Assembly: GCA_965658745.1 (NCBI GenBank)
Contig: CBFHTK010000004.1
Span: 170,786-234,785 of the forward strand
Length of the DNA: 64,000 nt
Source: JAHDFB01 sp965658745
GTDB lineage: Bacteria > Bacteroidota > Bacteroidia > Chitinophagales > Saprospiraceae
Direction: 5' to 3'
Shown: positions 1 through 8,406 of the stretch, piece after piece
Layout of the letters: each line of letters opens with the position of its first letter
Numbering within the stretch: the first letter of the stretch is position 1
Notes under the pieces: generated by a model
Told to the model about the DNA's origin: nothing
Seen by the model: the letters and a program-made list of their open reading frames with translations, nothing else
Database searches by the model: none
Program-made: the position numbers and the translations under genes

Positions 1-749
1 TTTGTTTCGTATTCCTTGTAATGCTCATTTACTTTTGCTGCAATTTCCATCGCACCTCCATTTTGATTCCCCTCAGCAACGATGACTAGATTAAATAGCT
101 TTTTTCGTTTGGCACTCTTGCGAAGCTGCGTAATCAGTCCTTCAATGTCGTTATCAACTTCTGGTAAAAATATCGATCCCGATCCACTGCTAATTCCAGT
201 GTGTAAGGCAATGTAACCTGAATGTCTACCCATTACCTCCACAAAAAACAAGCGATTATGAGAGTCTGCAGTATCTCGTATTCTATCGACTGCTTCAACA
301 GCAGTATTGACAGCTGTATCGAAACCAATGGTATAGTCTGTACCAAAAATATCATTGTCGATCGTACCCGGTAAACCAATCATTGGTATTCCGTGCTCTT
401 CATTAAAGATTTTAGCTCCAGTAAATGTACCATTACCACCTATGGCAATGCAAGCATCTATGTCGTGGGCAAGAAGCGTGTCATATGCTTGTTGCCGACC
501 TTCGGCAGTCATAAACTCTTGACTTCTAGCAGTTTTTAGAACAGTTCCGCCCCTCTGAATGATATTAGCTACATCTCCTCTTCCAAGTTTTTTTATATCG
601 CCGTCGATCATACCTTGGTAACCTCGATAAATACCGTAAACATGCAGATCGTGGTAGCTAGCAGTTCGAACAACCGAACGTACTGCGGCATTCATTCCTG
701 GTGCATCTCCACCAGAGGTGAATACTGCGATTCGTTTAATATTACTCAT
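1..749 (-). CDS. pfkA: 6-phosphofructokinase, C-terminus beyond the left edge
   Basis: ATP-dependent phosphofructokinase, the committed glycolytic step (fructose 6-phosphate to fructose 1,6-bisphosphate) in the cytosol. The first 249 codons are in the window. Visible family motifs are GGDAPGMN at residues 13-20, the catalytic loop PGTIDND at 127-133 and MGRHSG at 173-178. Gly107 and Gly128 sit where ATP-using enzymes have Gly and PPi-using enzymes have Asp and Lys, so ATP is the likely donor. Odd point: residues 104-108 read GGNGT, with Asn106 where the family normally has a Mg-binding Asp (GGDGS/T). The ATG overlaps the stop of the upstream sugar kinase as ATGA, so it is probably the last or a late gene of a translationally coupled operon. 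Confidence 0.93.
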   Translation of the reverse strand, partial: MSNIKRIAVFTSGGDAPGMNAAVRSVVRTASYHDLHVYGIYRGYQGMIDGDIKKLGRGDVANIIQRGGTVLKTARSQEFMTAEGRQQAYDTLLAHDIDACIAIGGNGTFTGAKIFNEEHGIPMIGLPGTIDNDIFGTDYTIGFDTAVNTAVEAVDRIRDTADSHNRLFFVEVMGRHSGYIALHTGISSGSGSIFLPEVDNDIEGLITQLRKSAKRKKLFNLVIVAEGNQNGGAMEIAAKVNEHYKEYET

Positions 750-1573
750 GATTTTGCGATTTTATGCTGAAAGTACGAAATGAGACCTTCCATTGAGTCT
801 TTTTGTATAGCGCCCAAATATACATCTCTTTTCATCATTTTACTAGTGATTATTTCACGGAAAGCAAATGCAATAGAGCCGGTAAAATGATGTTTTGAAG
901 TAGATGCGAAAATATCAATATTTTTGGAAAAGTATAATTCTAGTCTTTCGTTTATAATTTTTTCTTTTGTGAATTTCGATAATGAGTTTATGATAGGGGA
1001 GGCTTGCGCCAAAAGTTGCTTTGAATTTCCTTTGTAGACCTTTTGGACGAAAGTGTCAACTGATCCTAACTGATCTGTCACAATTCTATTTTCTTCGTCT
1101 GTCAACTTTCCCTCAGCCCATAAGCGCGTAATGCTTTTTCCGATGTCATAACCACTTGCGTAATCCTCCCATAGATAGCCAAGATTGATTTTTGGGTTCG
1201 TGAATGACGCTCCATCCCAAAAGTTGACAGCACTTCCGGTTCCTATCACGTGGATGAATGAAGGTTCATGAGGGCTCAATGATAATGCAGCAGCTTTTAG
1301 ATCGGAATAAATTTTAATTTTTGCAGCCGGATATTGTAATGAGAGCTGTTTATGGATACTTTCATGAAAAGTGCTTTTGTAACCTGAAACAAAGAAGTAT
1401 ACTTCTTGAATGTCTTCTTTTTCAAACCCCAGTTTTGGGAAATCGGCTTGAACGCTTGCATGAGGATTATACCCTGAAGTTGTAGACATCTTAATCTGCT
1501 TTCCACTTGATGTTTCCAAAAGGGCAGATTGGCAGGTTGTAGCACCACAATCAGAAATCAATATACAACTCAT
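746..1573 (-). CDS. BadF/BadG/BcrA/BcrD-type ATPase, probable N-acetylglucosamine kinase
   Basis: Cytosolic sugar kinase of the ASKHA fold, most like the N-acetylglucosamine kinases of Bacteroidota. The N-terminal phosphate-1 loop reads ISDCGATTC (residues 6-14). A second glycine loop HVIGTGSAVNFWDG lies near residue 109, and LGYLWEDYASGYDIGK near 133 matches the family GDEGSGxxLGK region. The usual adenosine-pocket Asp/Glu-Gly-Ser is altered here to Asp-Tyr-Ala-Ser-Gly. Length of 275 aa is normal. Its ATG shares ATGA with the stop of the upstream acetyltransferase, and its stop shares ATGA with pfkA, so the three genes are coupled. Its position before pfkA suggests feeding of amino-sugar phosphate into glycolysis (inference). 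The exact substrate cannot be read from sequence. Confidence 0.75.
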   Translation of the reverse strand: MSCILISDCGATTCQSALLETSSGKQIKMSTTSGYNPHASVQADFPKLGFEKEDIQEVYFFVSGYKSTFHESIHKQLSLQYPAAKIKIYSDLKAAALSLSPHEPSFIHVIGTGSAVNFWDGASFTNPKINLGYLWEDYASGYDIGKSITRLWAEGKLTDEENRIVTDQLGSVDTFVQKVYKGNSKQLLAQASPIINSLSKFTKEKIINERLELYFSKNIDIFASTSKHHFTGSIAFAFREIITSKMMKRDVYLGAIQKDSMEGLISYFQHKIAKS

Positions 1574-2196
1574 GAGTCCAAATTTTCTTGAAATTTTTTG
1601 ATGAATTGACCAACATGTATCCCGTCTACCAAGGCGTGATGAACATGGATAGAGATGGGCATTGATATTCCATCCGAACTTCGAGTAATTTTTCCAAAAC
1701 TAACTTTAGGAACGGAATCTTGACCTTTTAATTGTCGAGCATGAGACAGACTGGAAAATTTCGTCCATGGTAATACTGACGTGTGTATCTGTCTATCTGT
1801 ATCTTCTCCATTTGGAAATAGGCGTTCTCGAAGTTTACCTTCTTCAAGTGCTTTGATATAGTTTTGATCAAAATTTAGAAAGTCCTCCGCATATGGAATA
1901 AGAATATAATTGAATGTTTCATTGGCCTTGAGGACTGTTGTTCCCAAGTGCACTGGGTCAAGCAAAAATACCTCTCCATTTCGGATACGCAGTCGAAACG
2001 CTTCACTTTGTTGGATTGTCTTAATAAACTGAAACATGTAGTACCGTGTAAGTGAATAGCCATTTTTGGAAGTACTAGCAACGCATTTGGTCATGTCCAT
2101 TTCAACTGTGACGCTATGGAAAGGCTCTTCAAATTGATTGAAGAATTCAAAATGCTCTTTGCGTTTCCATTTATCTAGATTGATCTTTTGGTCCAT
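1570..2196 (-). CDS. Chloramphenicol acetyltransferase-like (CatA fold) O-acetyltransferase
   Basis: Trimeric CAT-fold acetyl-CoA-dependent acyltransferase, 208 aa. The N-terminus WKRKEHFEFF is the classic CAT start. The C-terminal HHALVDGIHVG contains the catalytic HHxxxDG motif; VLPWTKFSSL corresponds to the substrate-pocket strand of type III CAT. I chose the ATG at 2196 rather than one 10 codons upstream because the family begins at this point and a TATCTTTG promoter-like box lies over the upstream start. It is the first gene of an ATGA-coupled operon with a sugar kinase and pfkA. True chloramphenicol resistance is possible, but many chromosomal Bacteroidota homologues have no proven drug substrate, and the sugar-metabolism context allows another acceptor. 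Confidence 0.82.
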   Translation of the reverse strand: MDQKINLDKWKRKEHFEFFNQFEEPFHSVTVEMDMTKCVASTSKNGYSLTRYYMFQFIKTIQQSEAFRLRIRNGEVFLLDPVHLGTTVLKANETFNYILIPYAEDFLNFDQNYIKALEEGKLRERLFPNGEDTDRQIHTSVLPWTKFSSLSHARQLKGQDSVPKVSFGKITRSSDGISMPISIHVHHALVDGIHVGQFIKKFQENLDS

Positions 2197-2223
2197 CAAC
2201 TGTGTTTTGCTTGGTAAAAGTAA

Positions 2224-2231
2224 CAAAGATA
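2224..2231 (-). promoter_or_regulatory. Possible Bacteroidota -7 box for the acetyltransferase-kinase-pfkA operon
   Basis: The reverse strand reads TATCTTTG, an exact match to the Bacteroidota -7 consensus TAnnTTTG, 28 bases before the ATG at 2196. I do not see a TTTG -33 box at the ideal 19-base spacing, so this is a partial match only. Its place supports the shorter start for the acetyltransferase. Confidence 0.4.
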
Positions 2232-2471
2232 TGTTCAGGAAATATTAAGTAAATAACAAATTAATGGCACAATTTGAAGATCGAAAAATTAGAAAAAGCA
2301 CTATTGATAAGATTTACAGACTGGTAGAAGATCACAATCATAAAAGAATGAAAATACCTTATATTTGCAGTTGATTTGGCCTTTTTGGAGTTCATAAAAG
2401 GGGGCTCTTCCGATTATATCGCAAAAATGTGAGGCAGAGCGATTACAGTCAAGAAAATAAATTTGAAATAG
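2227..2471. promoter_or_regulatory. Divergent intergenic region with a forward -7-like box
   Basis: This 245-base gap separates the reverse sugar operon from the forward dehydrogenase. On the + strand, TATATTTG at 2360-2367 matches the -7 consensus TAnnTTTG, giving a leader of about 100 bases to the ATG at 2472; no matching -33 box is obvious. A 36-codon open frame (2264-2374, +) also exists but has no recognised relatives and I do not call it a gene. Confidence 0.35.
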
Positions 2472-3359
2472 ATGAAAAATGTAAGTGTAATTGGAGCTGG
2501 TACAATGGGTAATGGTATAGCTCATGTATTTGCGATGAGTGGATTTGACGTGAAACTGATCGATATATCAGCTGATTCTCTTGAGAGAGCGATTGCGACG
2601 ATTTCGAAGAATCTTGATCGAATGATTGCGAAAGAAAAGATTTCAGCGGAAGATAAAGAAGCAACTATGTCGAAAATAGATACGACGCAGAACTTAGAGG
2701 ATGGTGTAGCTGAGGCAGATCTAGTCGTAGAAGCAGCAACTGAACGTCTTGATTTAAAACTTAATATTTTCAAAACGATTGATGAAAATACAAAGCCTGA
2801 TTGCATACTAGCAACAAATACCTCTTCTATTTCAATCACAAAAATAGCTTCTGTGACGACTAAACCACAGCAGGTGATCGGCATGCATTTTATGAATCCC
2901 GTGCCCGTAATGAAGTTGGTTGAGGTTATCAGAGGGTATCATACTTCAGATGCAGTATGTGAAACGATTATGGAATTGTCTCAGAAGATTAGCAAGGTGC
3001 CAACGGAAGTGAACGATTATCCAGGATTTGTTGCTAATCGAATTCTTATGCCGATGATCAATGAAGCCATTTATACTTTATTTGAAGGAGTAGCAGGGGT
3101 GGAGGAGATTGATACAGTGATGAAGCTAGGAATGGCTCATCCGATGGGTCCACTTCAACTCGCTGATTTTATTGGTCTTGATGTTTGCTTATCTATATTA
3201 AATGTACTTTACGATGGTTTTGGGCAAGATAAATATGCTCCATGTCCACTGTTGGTCAATATGGTTACTGCAGGCGAACTAGGGCGAAAAAGCGGAAGTG
3301 GTTTCTATGACTACAGCGGTGGCGGGAAAACCTTAGTTGTGGCTTCTAATTTTAAGTAA
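2472..3359 (+). CDS. 3-hydroxyacyl-CoA (3-hydroxybutyryl-CoA) dehydrogenase
   Basis: NAD-dependent L-3-hydroxyacyl-CoA dehydrogenase, interconverting 3-hydroxyacyl-CoA and 3-ketoacyl-CoA in fatty acid or butyrate metabolism in the cytosol. The Rossmann motif GAGTMGNGIAHVFA begins at residue 8. The catalytic His lies in GMHFMNPVPVM and the paired Glu in the following strand region; ATNTSSISI and DYPGFVANRILMP are family signatures. Length of 295 aa is normal for the single-domain-pair enzyme (Hbd/PaaH type). It stands alone: the next gene, an LptF/G permease, starts 52 bases later and is unrelated in function. No thiolase or crotonase is nearby, so the pathway direction cannot be told. Confidence 0.93.
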   Translation: MKNVSVIGAGTMGNGIAHVFAMSGFDVKLIDISADSLERAIATISKNLDRMIAKEKISAEDKEATMSKIDTTQNLEDGVAEADLVVEAATERLDLKLNIFKTIDENTKPDCILATNTSSISITKIASVTTKPQQVIGMHFMNPVPVMKLVEVIRGYHTSDAVCETIMELSQKISKVPTEVNDYPGFVANRILMPMINEAIYTLFEGVAGVEEIDTVMKLGMAHPMGPLQLADFIGLDVCLSILNVLYDGFGQDKYAPCPLLVNMVTAGELGRKSGSGFYDYSGGGKTLVVASNFK

Positions 3360-3411
3360 GTTTAACAGTTTCTAGGACTAATTCATTGAGCGGACGACGT
3401 TAATAGGGGAG

Positions 3412-5133
3412 ATGATAATACTTAAGCAGCTAGATAAATTGGTAACTAAGAGCTTCCTCGGGCCTTATATTATCGCTTTTGTGGTAGCTGAGTTTGTTTT
3501 AGTACTTCAGTTTATTTGGAGGTATATTGATGATTTTATTGGACGTGGTATTTCACCTTTGATAATTTCGGAAATGGTATTTTACTATGCAATTACTATC
3601 ATACCATTGGCAGTTCCTATTTCGATATTGATATCATCCGTCATGGTCTACGGGAACATGGCAGAAAAGTACGAACTAACATCTTTCAAGTCTGCGGGTG
3701 TAAGTCTTTACCGTATAATGCGGCCAGGTATCATAATCGCAGTATTGACTGGCTTGTTTTCGATATTTTCATCTAATTTTTTGAAGCCGAAGGCAAATCT
3801 CTCGTTCTATCAGACTTTTGACAATGTGCGTCGAGCGAAACCTACTATGACAATTGATCAAGGTATTTTCAACTACGATTTCAAAGGCTATGCAATCAGG
3901 GTAGGAAAGAAGCTTCCCGATGGAAAACAAATTGAAGATGTGCTCATCTACGATCAGACGGACCGAAGGTTACTAGGGTTGATTACTGCTAGAACTGGTC
4001 AGATGTACATATCAAATGATGGACGTTATTTTACAATGGAGCTTAATGATGGCGTTCAATATTCTGAGATGGAACGTAAGAACGATCGAGGAAGAAGAGA
4101 TCAGAATCAGTTCGTTCGCGTATATTTTGAAAAGTTTGTCAAGAAGTTTGATATGAGTGAATTTGAGTTTTCGTTAACCGAAAACAATCTAGGACGCAGA
4201 AAACATGATCTCTATAATACTTTTCAGATGAAGGCGGCTATCGATTCAATCGATCTAAAAATGCTTGATCGAGTAGATGCGATTAGATATAGTTACGGTG
4301 GACTCCTTTTAGACGATTTGTCGGAATCTGATGCATCTGATGACGAAGATTTAGAAGAGGATGATGTAGATGAAGAAGGCAATGCTGAATCTTTACAGGA
4401 AAGTAAGGTGCTGCAATCGAATATGTCCGCTGAAGACGCTAAGAACGAAGCAATCAGAAACATGTATAAGGAGCAGTATGGTGGAGAAGGTGCTAAAGCA
4501 AAAGATAAGACTAATAATAATTCAACGAAAAGTACAATCAGAAAAGATGTTCCATCTTCTAAAGCAGAAATTCTAAAAAAAGCTTCTATTCAGTCAATGG
4601 CAAGCAAGCGGCGAAATTCAAATCAAAAAGCAGACCGTTACTATCGCGAGCGAGTAAGCTTTAGATTGGACACCTTTAATATTGATACTCTCAGTAGTCT
4701 TGTATATACAATACGCCCTGCAAAACGGCGAAATATCACTTTTAGAGCCAAATCAGCTTCCCAGACTGTCAAAGAAAGATATAGAACTTTAGCGGCGACC
4801 ACAAAAAGTTCTATTTACAGCAGAAATAGATTTCAATTGCGCATGCATCAACAGCTATGTTGGGCAGCTATATGCGTCATTTTCCTATTTATTGGAGCTC
4901 CTTTGGGTTCAATTGTTCGAAAAGGAGGGTTTGGATATCCATTGTTAATTGCAATTACTTTTTTTGTGATTTTTGTTTTTACAAATATCATGGGAGAAAA
5001 ACTAGTTAATAATGGAACTTTCGATCCGATCTTCGGAGCTTGGCTTCCTTGCATTATTTTGACTCCTTTCGCAATCTATTTCACTTTGAAGGCTATCAGA
5101 GATTCGAGGTTCAATTTTTCTTTTAGATCATAG
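3412..5133 (+). CDS. LptF/LptG (YjgP/YjgQ) family lipopolysaccharide-transport permease
   Basis: Inner-membrane permease of the LPS transporter LptBFG, which extracts LPS and hands it to the periplasmic bridge. Six likely membrane segments occur as 3+3: residues about 15-37, 54-80, 101-121, then 482-500, 508-526, 545-561. Between them is the periplasmic beta-jellyroll (about 140-290). The family element before segment 4 (RNRFQLRMHQQ) and the APLGSIVRKGG loop are present. At 573 aa it is some 200 residues longer than the proteobacterial proteins, because a charged low-complexity insert (about 301-410; first strongly acidic, then Lys/Ser/Asn-rich) follows the jellyroll. Long inserts occur in Bacteroidota relatives. 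Whether it is the LptF or LptG paralogue is unclear. Confidence 0.85.
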   Translation: MIILKQLDKLVTKSFLGPYIIAFVVAEFVLVLQFIWRYIDDFIGRGISPLIISEMVFYYAITIIPLAVPISILISSVMVYGNMAEKYELTSFKSAGVSLYRIMRPGIIIAVLTGLFSIFSSNFLKPKANLSFYQTFDNVRRAKPTMTIDQGIFNYDFKGYAIRVGKKLPDGKQIEDVLIYDQTDRRLLGLITARTGQMYISNDGRYFTMELNDGVQYSEMERKNDRGRRDQNQFVRVYFEKFVKKFDMSEFEFSLTENNLGRRKHDLYNTFQMKAAIDSIDLKMLDRVDAIRYSYGGLLLDDLSESDASDDEDLEEDDVDEEGNAESLQESKVLQSNMSAEDAKNEAIRNMYKEQYGGEGAKAKDKTNNNSTKSTIRKDVPSSKAEILKKASIQSMASKRRNSNQKADRYYRERVSFRLDTFNIDTLSSLVYTIRPAKRRNITFRAKSASQTVKERYRTLAATTKSSIYSRNRFQLRMHQQLCWAAICVIFLFIGAPLGSIVRKGGFGYPLLIAITFFVIFVFTNIMGEKLVNNGTFDPIFGAWLPCIILTPFAIYFTLKAIRDSRFNFSFRS

Positions 5134-5139
5134 TAATCC

Positions 5140-5165
5140 GATTGATAGAAAAGAATTTATCAATC
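5140..5165. terminator. Weak hairpin after the permease gene
   Basis: GATTGATA and TATCAATC form a perfect 8-bp inverted repeat with a 10-base loop just after the permease stop. There is no clear T-tract, so it is only a possible terminator or RNA-stabilising hairpin. A second small stem (AGGCTT/AAGCCT, 5222-5240) lies next to the end of the convergent gene. Confidence 0.25.
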
Positions 5166-5242
5166 TGCCGCTGAATATTTTGTGTGGACGTCGTTTTCAC
5201 CTCTGATCAATTTGAACGTATAGGCTTTTGGCGGAAGCCTCT

Positions 5243-5683
5243 TCATTCTGATTCGTTTTCAAATTCCTTCAATGTATCTATTATGTACTGTTCAGTTTGA
5301 TCGGATAATCTACCTTGAGCGAGCACAAGATTTAGGCGATCGAGTAAGATATGTAATTCGTAACCTTTAGTGCTCACTTCTTCAGCTGAAGGAATGTTGA
5401 TGAGATGGCTATTATTTTTGATAGATTGCTGAACTGCTTCTAAGGTTGGAGTTCTTTCAAAAGAATCGTCCGACCAATCAGCTGATTCTTTTAGAGCAAC
5501 TTTTACTCTTTCAGTTAGTATTCCATTTTGAACATATAATTGATAGTTTTCCGGAGTGGAAATCTGGGAAGTATCTCCAATGACTACTTTTCCATCTGTT
5601 TTTAGAAGTAAAATGTCCTGAGCAAATAGTTGAAAAGAAAACAGAAATAGTAGTGTTAGTAAACAATAGTGCTTGCAGCCCAT
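5243..5683 (-). CDS. Secreted protein similar to the tail end of Bacteroidota cell-surface proteins
   Basis: A 146-aa protein with an N-terminal signal peptide (hydrophobic LLTLLFLFSFQLFAQ, likely cut after the Ala-Gln). The mature part starts like many Bacteroidota surface proteins (a short strand, then YQLYVQNGILTERVKVAL), followed by a hinge with NNSHLINIPSAEEVSTKG and a helical end. That order is typical of the C-terminal portion of proteins annotated as tail-fibre or cell-wall-anchor-like, which normally carry large repeats before it; here only the end module remains. Function is unknown; it is probably surface-associated. It has no operon partner: a gap of over 300 bases lies on one side and a convergent permease on the other. 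Confidence 0.6.
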   Translation of the reverse strand: MGCKHYCLLTLLFLFSFQLFAQDILLLKTDGKVVIGDTSQISTPENYQLYVQNGILTERVKVALKESADWSDDSFERTPTLEAVQQSIKNNSHLINIPSAEEVSTKGYELHILLDRLNLVLAQGRLSDQTEQYIIDTLKEFENESE

Positions 5684-6008
5684 CGCCTGAGAGGTTTAAT
5701 TGTGAAAGAATATGTTTAGTATAAATTTTATATATCGTATAACTAGTATGCGTTACTCATTGTAACTCTTACGGTAGAGAAACTATAAGTCTGTATTTCG
5801 TTGTATAACAGTTCTAGAAAAACTGCTGAAAATAGACTATTGCATTGATTGTAACATAAAAACTGAATCTAGGAACTATATATTTGGTTACAGGTCTTTA
5901 TCACGAGAGACTAGACTGGTTGATGTGTTTTCACACTTGTACAAACGAGGAACACATCTGGCCCAGGTGATTTGTTTTATGTTGATGCAAGAGGAGGTGT
6001 AAAAAGAT
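5684..6008. other. Gene-free stretch
   Basis: 325 AT-rich bases between the small secreted protein and xseB. I see no RNA gene, strong hairpin or promoter match here; the left part must contain the promoter of the secreted protein. Confidence 0.5.
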
Positions 6009-6215
6009 CTATTCGACTTCTTCTTCAAAGGCTTGATCTATGTCACCCTCAATGCTCCGCAGTCGCTCTTTACAGAATTTAATTAGCTCAGTAGATCTCC
6101 TGATTAGAGTTGATATCTCTTCTATTGAAATATTATCATCCTGAATCTTGGCGTGGATTGCTTGAAGTTCGGTGTACGCATTATCAAAATTTATGCTTTC
6201 TTTCTTTTTACTCAT
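6009..6215 (-). CDS. xseB: Exodeoxyribonuclease VII small subunit
   Basis: The 68-aa helical-hairpin small subunit of exonuclease VII, which with XseA degrades single-stranded DNA in both directions during repair. The family pattern is visible: FDNAYTELQAIHAKIQDDN, then ISIEEISTLIRRSTELIKFC, then a C-terminal helix with an acidic tail. The start overlaps the xseA stop by 8 bases, the usual xseA-xseB coupling. Length is normal. Confidence 0.93.
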   Translation of the reverse strand: MSKKKESINFDNAYTELQAIHAKIQDDNISIEEISTLIRRSTELIKFCKERLRSIEGDIDQAFEEEVE

Positions 6216-7446
6216 GGCTCTTTCCTTTTACAATGCTTTGAATAGCTCCGTCTACTAAGGTGGTTTCAATTTGATCACCTTCTTTTATGCTTTCAACAGA
6301 ATCAATCAATTTTCCTTTGAAGCGAACTATTGAATAACCCTTTTTTAATAATCTATCAGGAGCAATAAGTCTGTTTTGTTGTTCCCAATTTGCTAACTGA
6401 TCTCTTTCGCGCTTAAGTCTACTCTTTAGCAAAGTAGGGATCTCTTTATCAATATTCTGAATCTGATCAAGTTTTGCGGAAAGTCGATGGTCAAGGCTAA
6501 CCTTTAATTGTTTCCTAAATTGATTGAGGTATTCGTCTAGATTCTTAAACCTTTGCTGGACAGCTAGTTTTAGTTTAATCGCCTGATCGTATAAAAGGTT
6601 TTCAAAAGAAGCATGATGATCAATTAAGAAATTCGCAACAGCGGTTGGCGTTTTTAAGGCTATGGAGGAAACCATATCAGCTATACTTAAGTCAATATCA
6701 TGTCCAATTCCAGTAATCACCGGAATTGGCATTTCAGATATTTGCTTGGCAATACCATAAGAATCAAAGCTTGACAAATCCAGTTTTGATCCGCCTCCTC
6801 TTGTAATAACGACAACATCGTAGGTACCTATACTTGCTATATCTTTAAGTTGACTGACTACTTCCATTTCCGTCCGCTGTCCTTGCATGGCAGCTGGGAA
6901 AAGTTGGGACTTGAAAGCATATCCATATTGGTTTTGCTGGAGTTGCTGTATAAAGTCTTGATATCCAGCTGCAGTATCAGAGGATATTACCGCAATTCGT
7001 TGTGTTAGTGTAGGGAATATGATGCCATTATTCAAGTTCATGCGGCCTTCTTGCCTTAATTGTTCGATAACTTTTTCACGCTGAATAGCAAGTTGACCGT
7101 AAGTGTAACTAGGATCAATATCCTTTATGACAAGCTTCATGCCGAAGCGCTCGTGAAAGTCCACTTCAACTTTGAGTTTAACCTGCATACCTTCTTTGAG
7201 AACTTTGTCAGCTATGGGACCTAGCTTTTTCCTTAGAAAGCTAAAGTCACGAAACCAAATAACGGCAGAAATCATCGCCTTCACTTGATCTGTCGTTTCG
7301 TCCTTTTCAACAAGGTCGAGATACGCATGACCTCTACTTTCATTAAAAGATGAAATTTCACAAGAGATCCATAAAGTATCCACGAAGTTTAATGCGATAA
7401 CTTGCTTTATGTACTGATTTAGCTCAAGTAAACTATATACTTCCAT
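6208..7446 (-). CDS. xseA: Exodeoxyribonuclease VII large subunit
   Basis: Large catalytic subunit of exonuclease VII, which cuts single-stranded DNA to oligonucleotides in mismatch repair and recombination. An N-terminal OB-fold (about residues 1-110; VDTLWISCEISSF, GHAYLDLVE) binds DNA. The catalytic core follows with the family signatures IAVISSDTAAGYQDF, VVITRGGGSKLDL and PVITGIGHDIDLSIADMV, including the conserved Asp and His residues. A long coiled-coil region (about 290-370) would hold XseB subunits. Length of 412 aa is normal. The gene is transcribed toward xseB and overlaps it. Confidence 0.95.
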   Translation of the reverse strand: MEVYSLLELNQYIKQVIALNFVDTLWISCEISSFNESRGHAYLDLVEKDETTDQVKAMISAVIWFRDFSFLRKKLGPIADKVLKEGMQVKLKVEVDFHERFGMKLVIKDIDPSYTYGQLAIQREKVIEQLRQEGRMNLNNGIIFPTLTQRIAVISSDTAAGYQDFIQQLQQNQYGYAFKSQLFPAAMQGQRTEMEVVSQLKDIASIGTYDVVVITRGGGSKLDLSSFDSYGIAKQISEMPIPVITGIGHDIDLSIADMVSSIALKTPTAVANFLIDHHASFENLLYDQAIKLKLAVQQRFKNLDEYLNQFRKQLKVSLDHRLSAKLDQIQNIDKEIPTLLKSRLKRERDQLANWEQQNRLIAPDRLLKKGYSIVRFKGKLIDSVESIKEGDQIETTLVDGAIQSIVKGKSHE

Positions 7447-7749
7447 GTATCGGACTTCGTGTTATAGATGAGTGCCAAAGTAACAAAAAATATAACGATA
7501 TTTCCTAGTTGAATATGCACTCGGATCGTATTAATGACTTTTGTTTAGTAGAGACTTATTTACAAGATTTCTAACTTTTTTCTGTGTCGAAGCAAACTCT
7601 TCAGTATTACATATGTATAATATGTGTAATGTGTAAAGTCTTGTATTTGTAATTTTTCTATCTTAGTACCCGTTTTAAATGCAAGGATTCCATGATGATA
7701 AGTAAGGGAGTTGTGGTTTAACCTGTTTACTACAAGAGTAAATATAGCT
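7447..7749. other. Divergent intergenic region
   Basis: About 300 AT-rich bases between xseA and the forward sanA-like gene. Promoters for both must be here, but I find no full -33/-7 match. A purine-rich AAGGGAG lies directly against a TTG at 7711; that spacing is too short to support this TTG as a start. Confidence 0.4.
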
Positions 7750-8394
7750 ATGAGATTATTTGTTAAGAGATTTACTATATCATTATCCGCATTGTTTTTG
7801 ATGCTACTTGTACTAGTTTTTGGATGTGATCTGTATATTAGCAGTTACAGTAAGAATGGAACTACTGAATCCAAGGATGTTGAGTATCATCACGTAGGAC
7901 TTCTGCTTGGAACGTCTAAATATACAAGCTCAAATACAGTAAATATGTTTTATCAGCATCGACTTGATGCGGCAGTAAAACTTTATAAATCTGGAATAAT
8001 CTGCAATATATTGGTATCTGGTGATAACCGTCATCGAAGCTACAATGAACCTATCACGTTTTACAAAGATCTTGTTGACAGAGGAGTTGAAGAACAGCAT
8101 ATTTATCTCGACTATGCTGGATTTAGAACTTTCGATTCTGTGGTTCGAGCCCAAAAAGTATTTAAGCAAGACTCAATTCTGATAATTTCACAAAAATTCC
8201 ACAATGAGCGAGCATTATTCATTGCTGATAAAATGGGAATTGATGCCTCAGCCTATCATGCTAAAGCCGTAGATTTCGGATTTTCACCAAAAGTTTATTT
8301 TAGAGAGAAGTTGGCACGGGTCAAAGCAGTCTTGGATATATATTTTCTCAACACGCAGCCGAAGTTTCTTGGAGAAGAGATTACCATTTCATAA
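7750..8394 (+). CDS. SanA/YdcF-like (DUF218) membrane-anchored protein
   Basis: 214-aa protein of the DUF218 family, like SanA of enteric bacteria, which affects envelope permeability to vancomycin at high temperature. One N-terminal membrane anchor (ISLSALFLMLLVLVFGC) is followed by the DUF218 core: HHVGLLLGTSKY (nucleotide-like glycine loop), RLDAAVKLYKSG, ILVSGDN, the acidic DLVDRGVEEQHIYLDYAGFRTFDSV strand-loop, and ISQKFHNERALFIA. The ATG at 7750 was chosen over an upstream TTG, which would add 13 residues before the anchor. It lies 12 bases before an ABC permease gene and is probably cotranscribed with the exporter. The biochemical activity of the family is unsettled. Confidence 0.8.
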   Translation: MRLFVKRFTISLSALFLMLLVLVFGCDLYISSYSKNGTTESKDVEYHHVGLLLGTSKYTSSNTVNMFYQHRLDAAVKLYKSGIICNILVSGDNRHRSYNEPITFYKDLVDRGVEEQHIYLDYAGFRTFDSVVRAQKVFKQDSILIISQKFHNERALFIADKMGIDASAYHAKAVDFGFSPKVYFREKLARVKAVLDIYFLNTQPKFLGEEITIS

Positions 8395-8406
8395 ATCACT
8401 GGTACC

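Noticed and set aside
2264..2374. 36-codon forward open frame upstream of the hydroxyacyl-CoA dehydrogenase
   Set aside because: Coding-like composition but no family, and a -7 promoter box lies within it; too weak to call.
7711..7749. TTG start adding 13 residues to the SanA-like protein, with AAGGGAG before it
   Set aside because: The purine run touches the TTG, leaving no spacing, and the extra residues precede the membrane anchor without family support.
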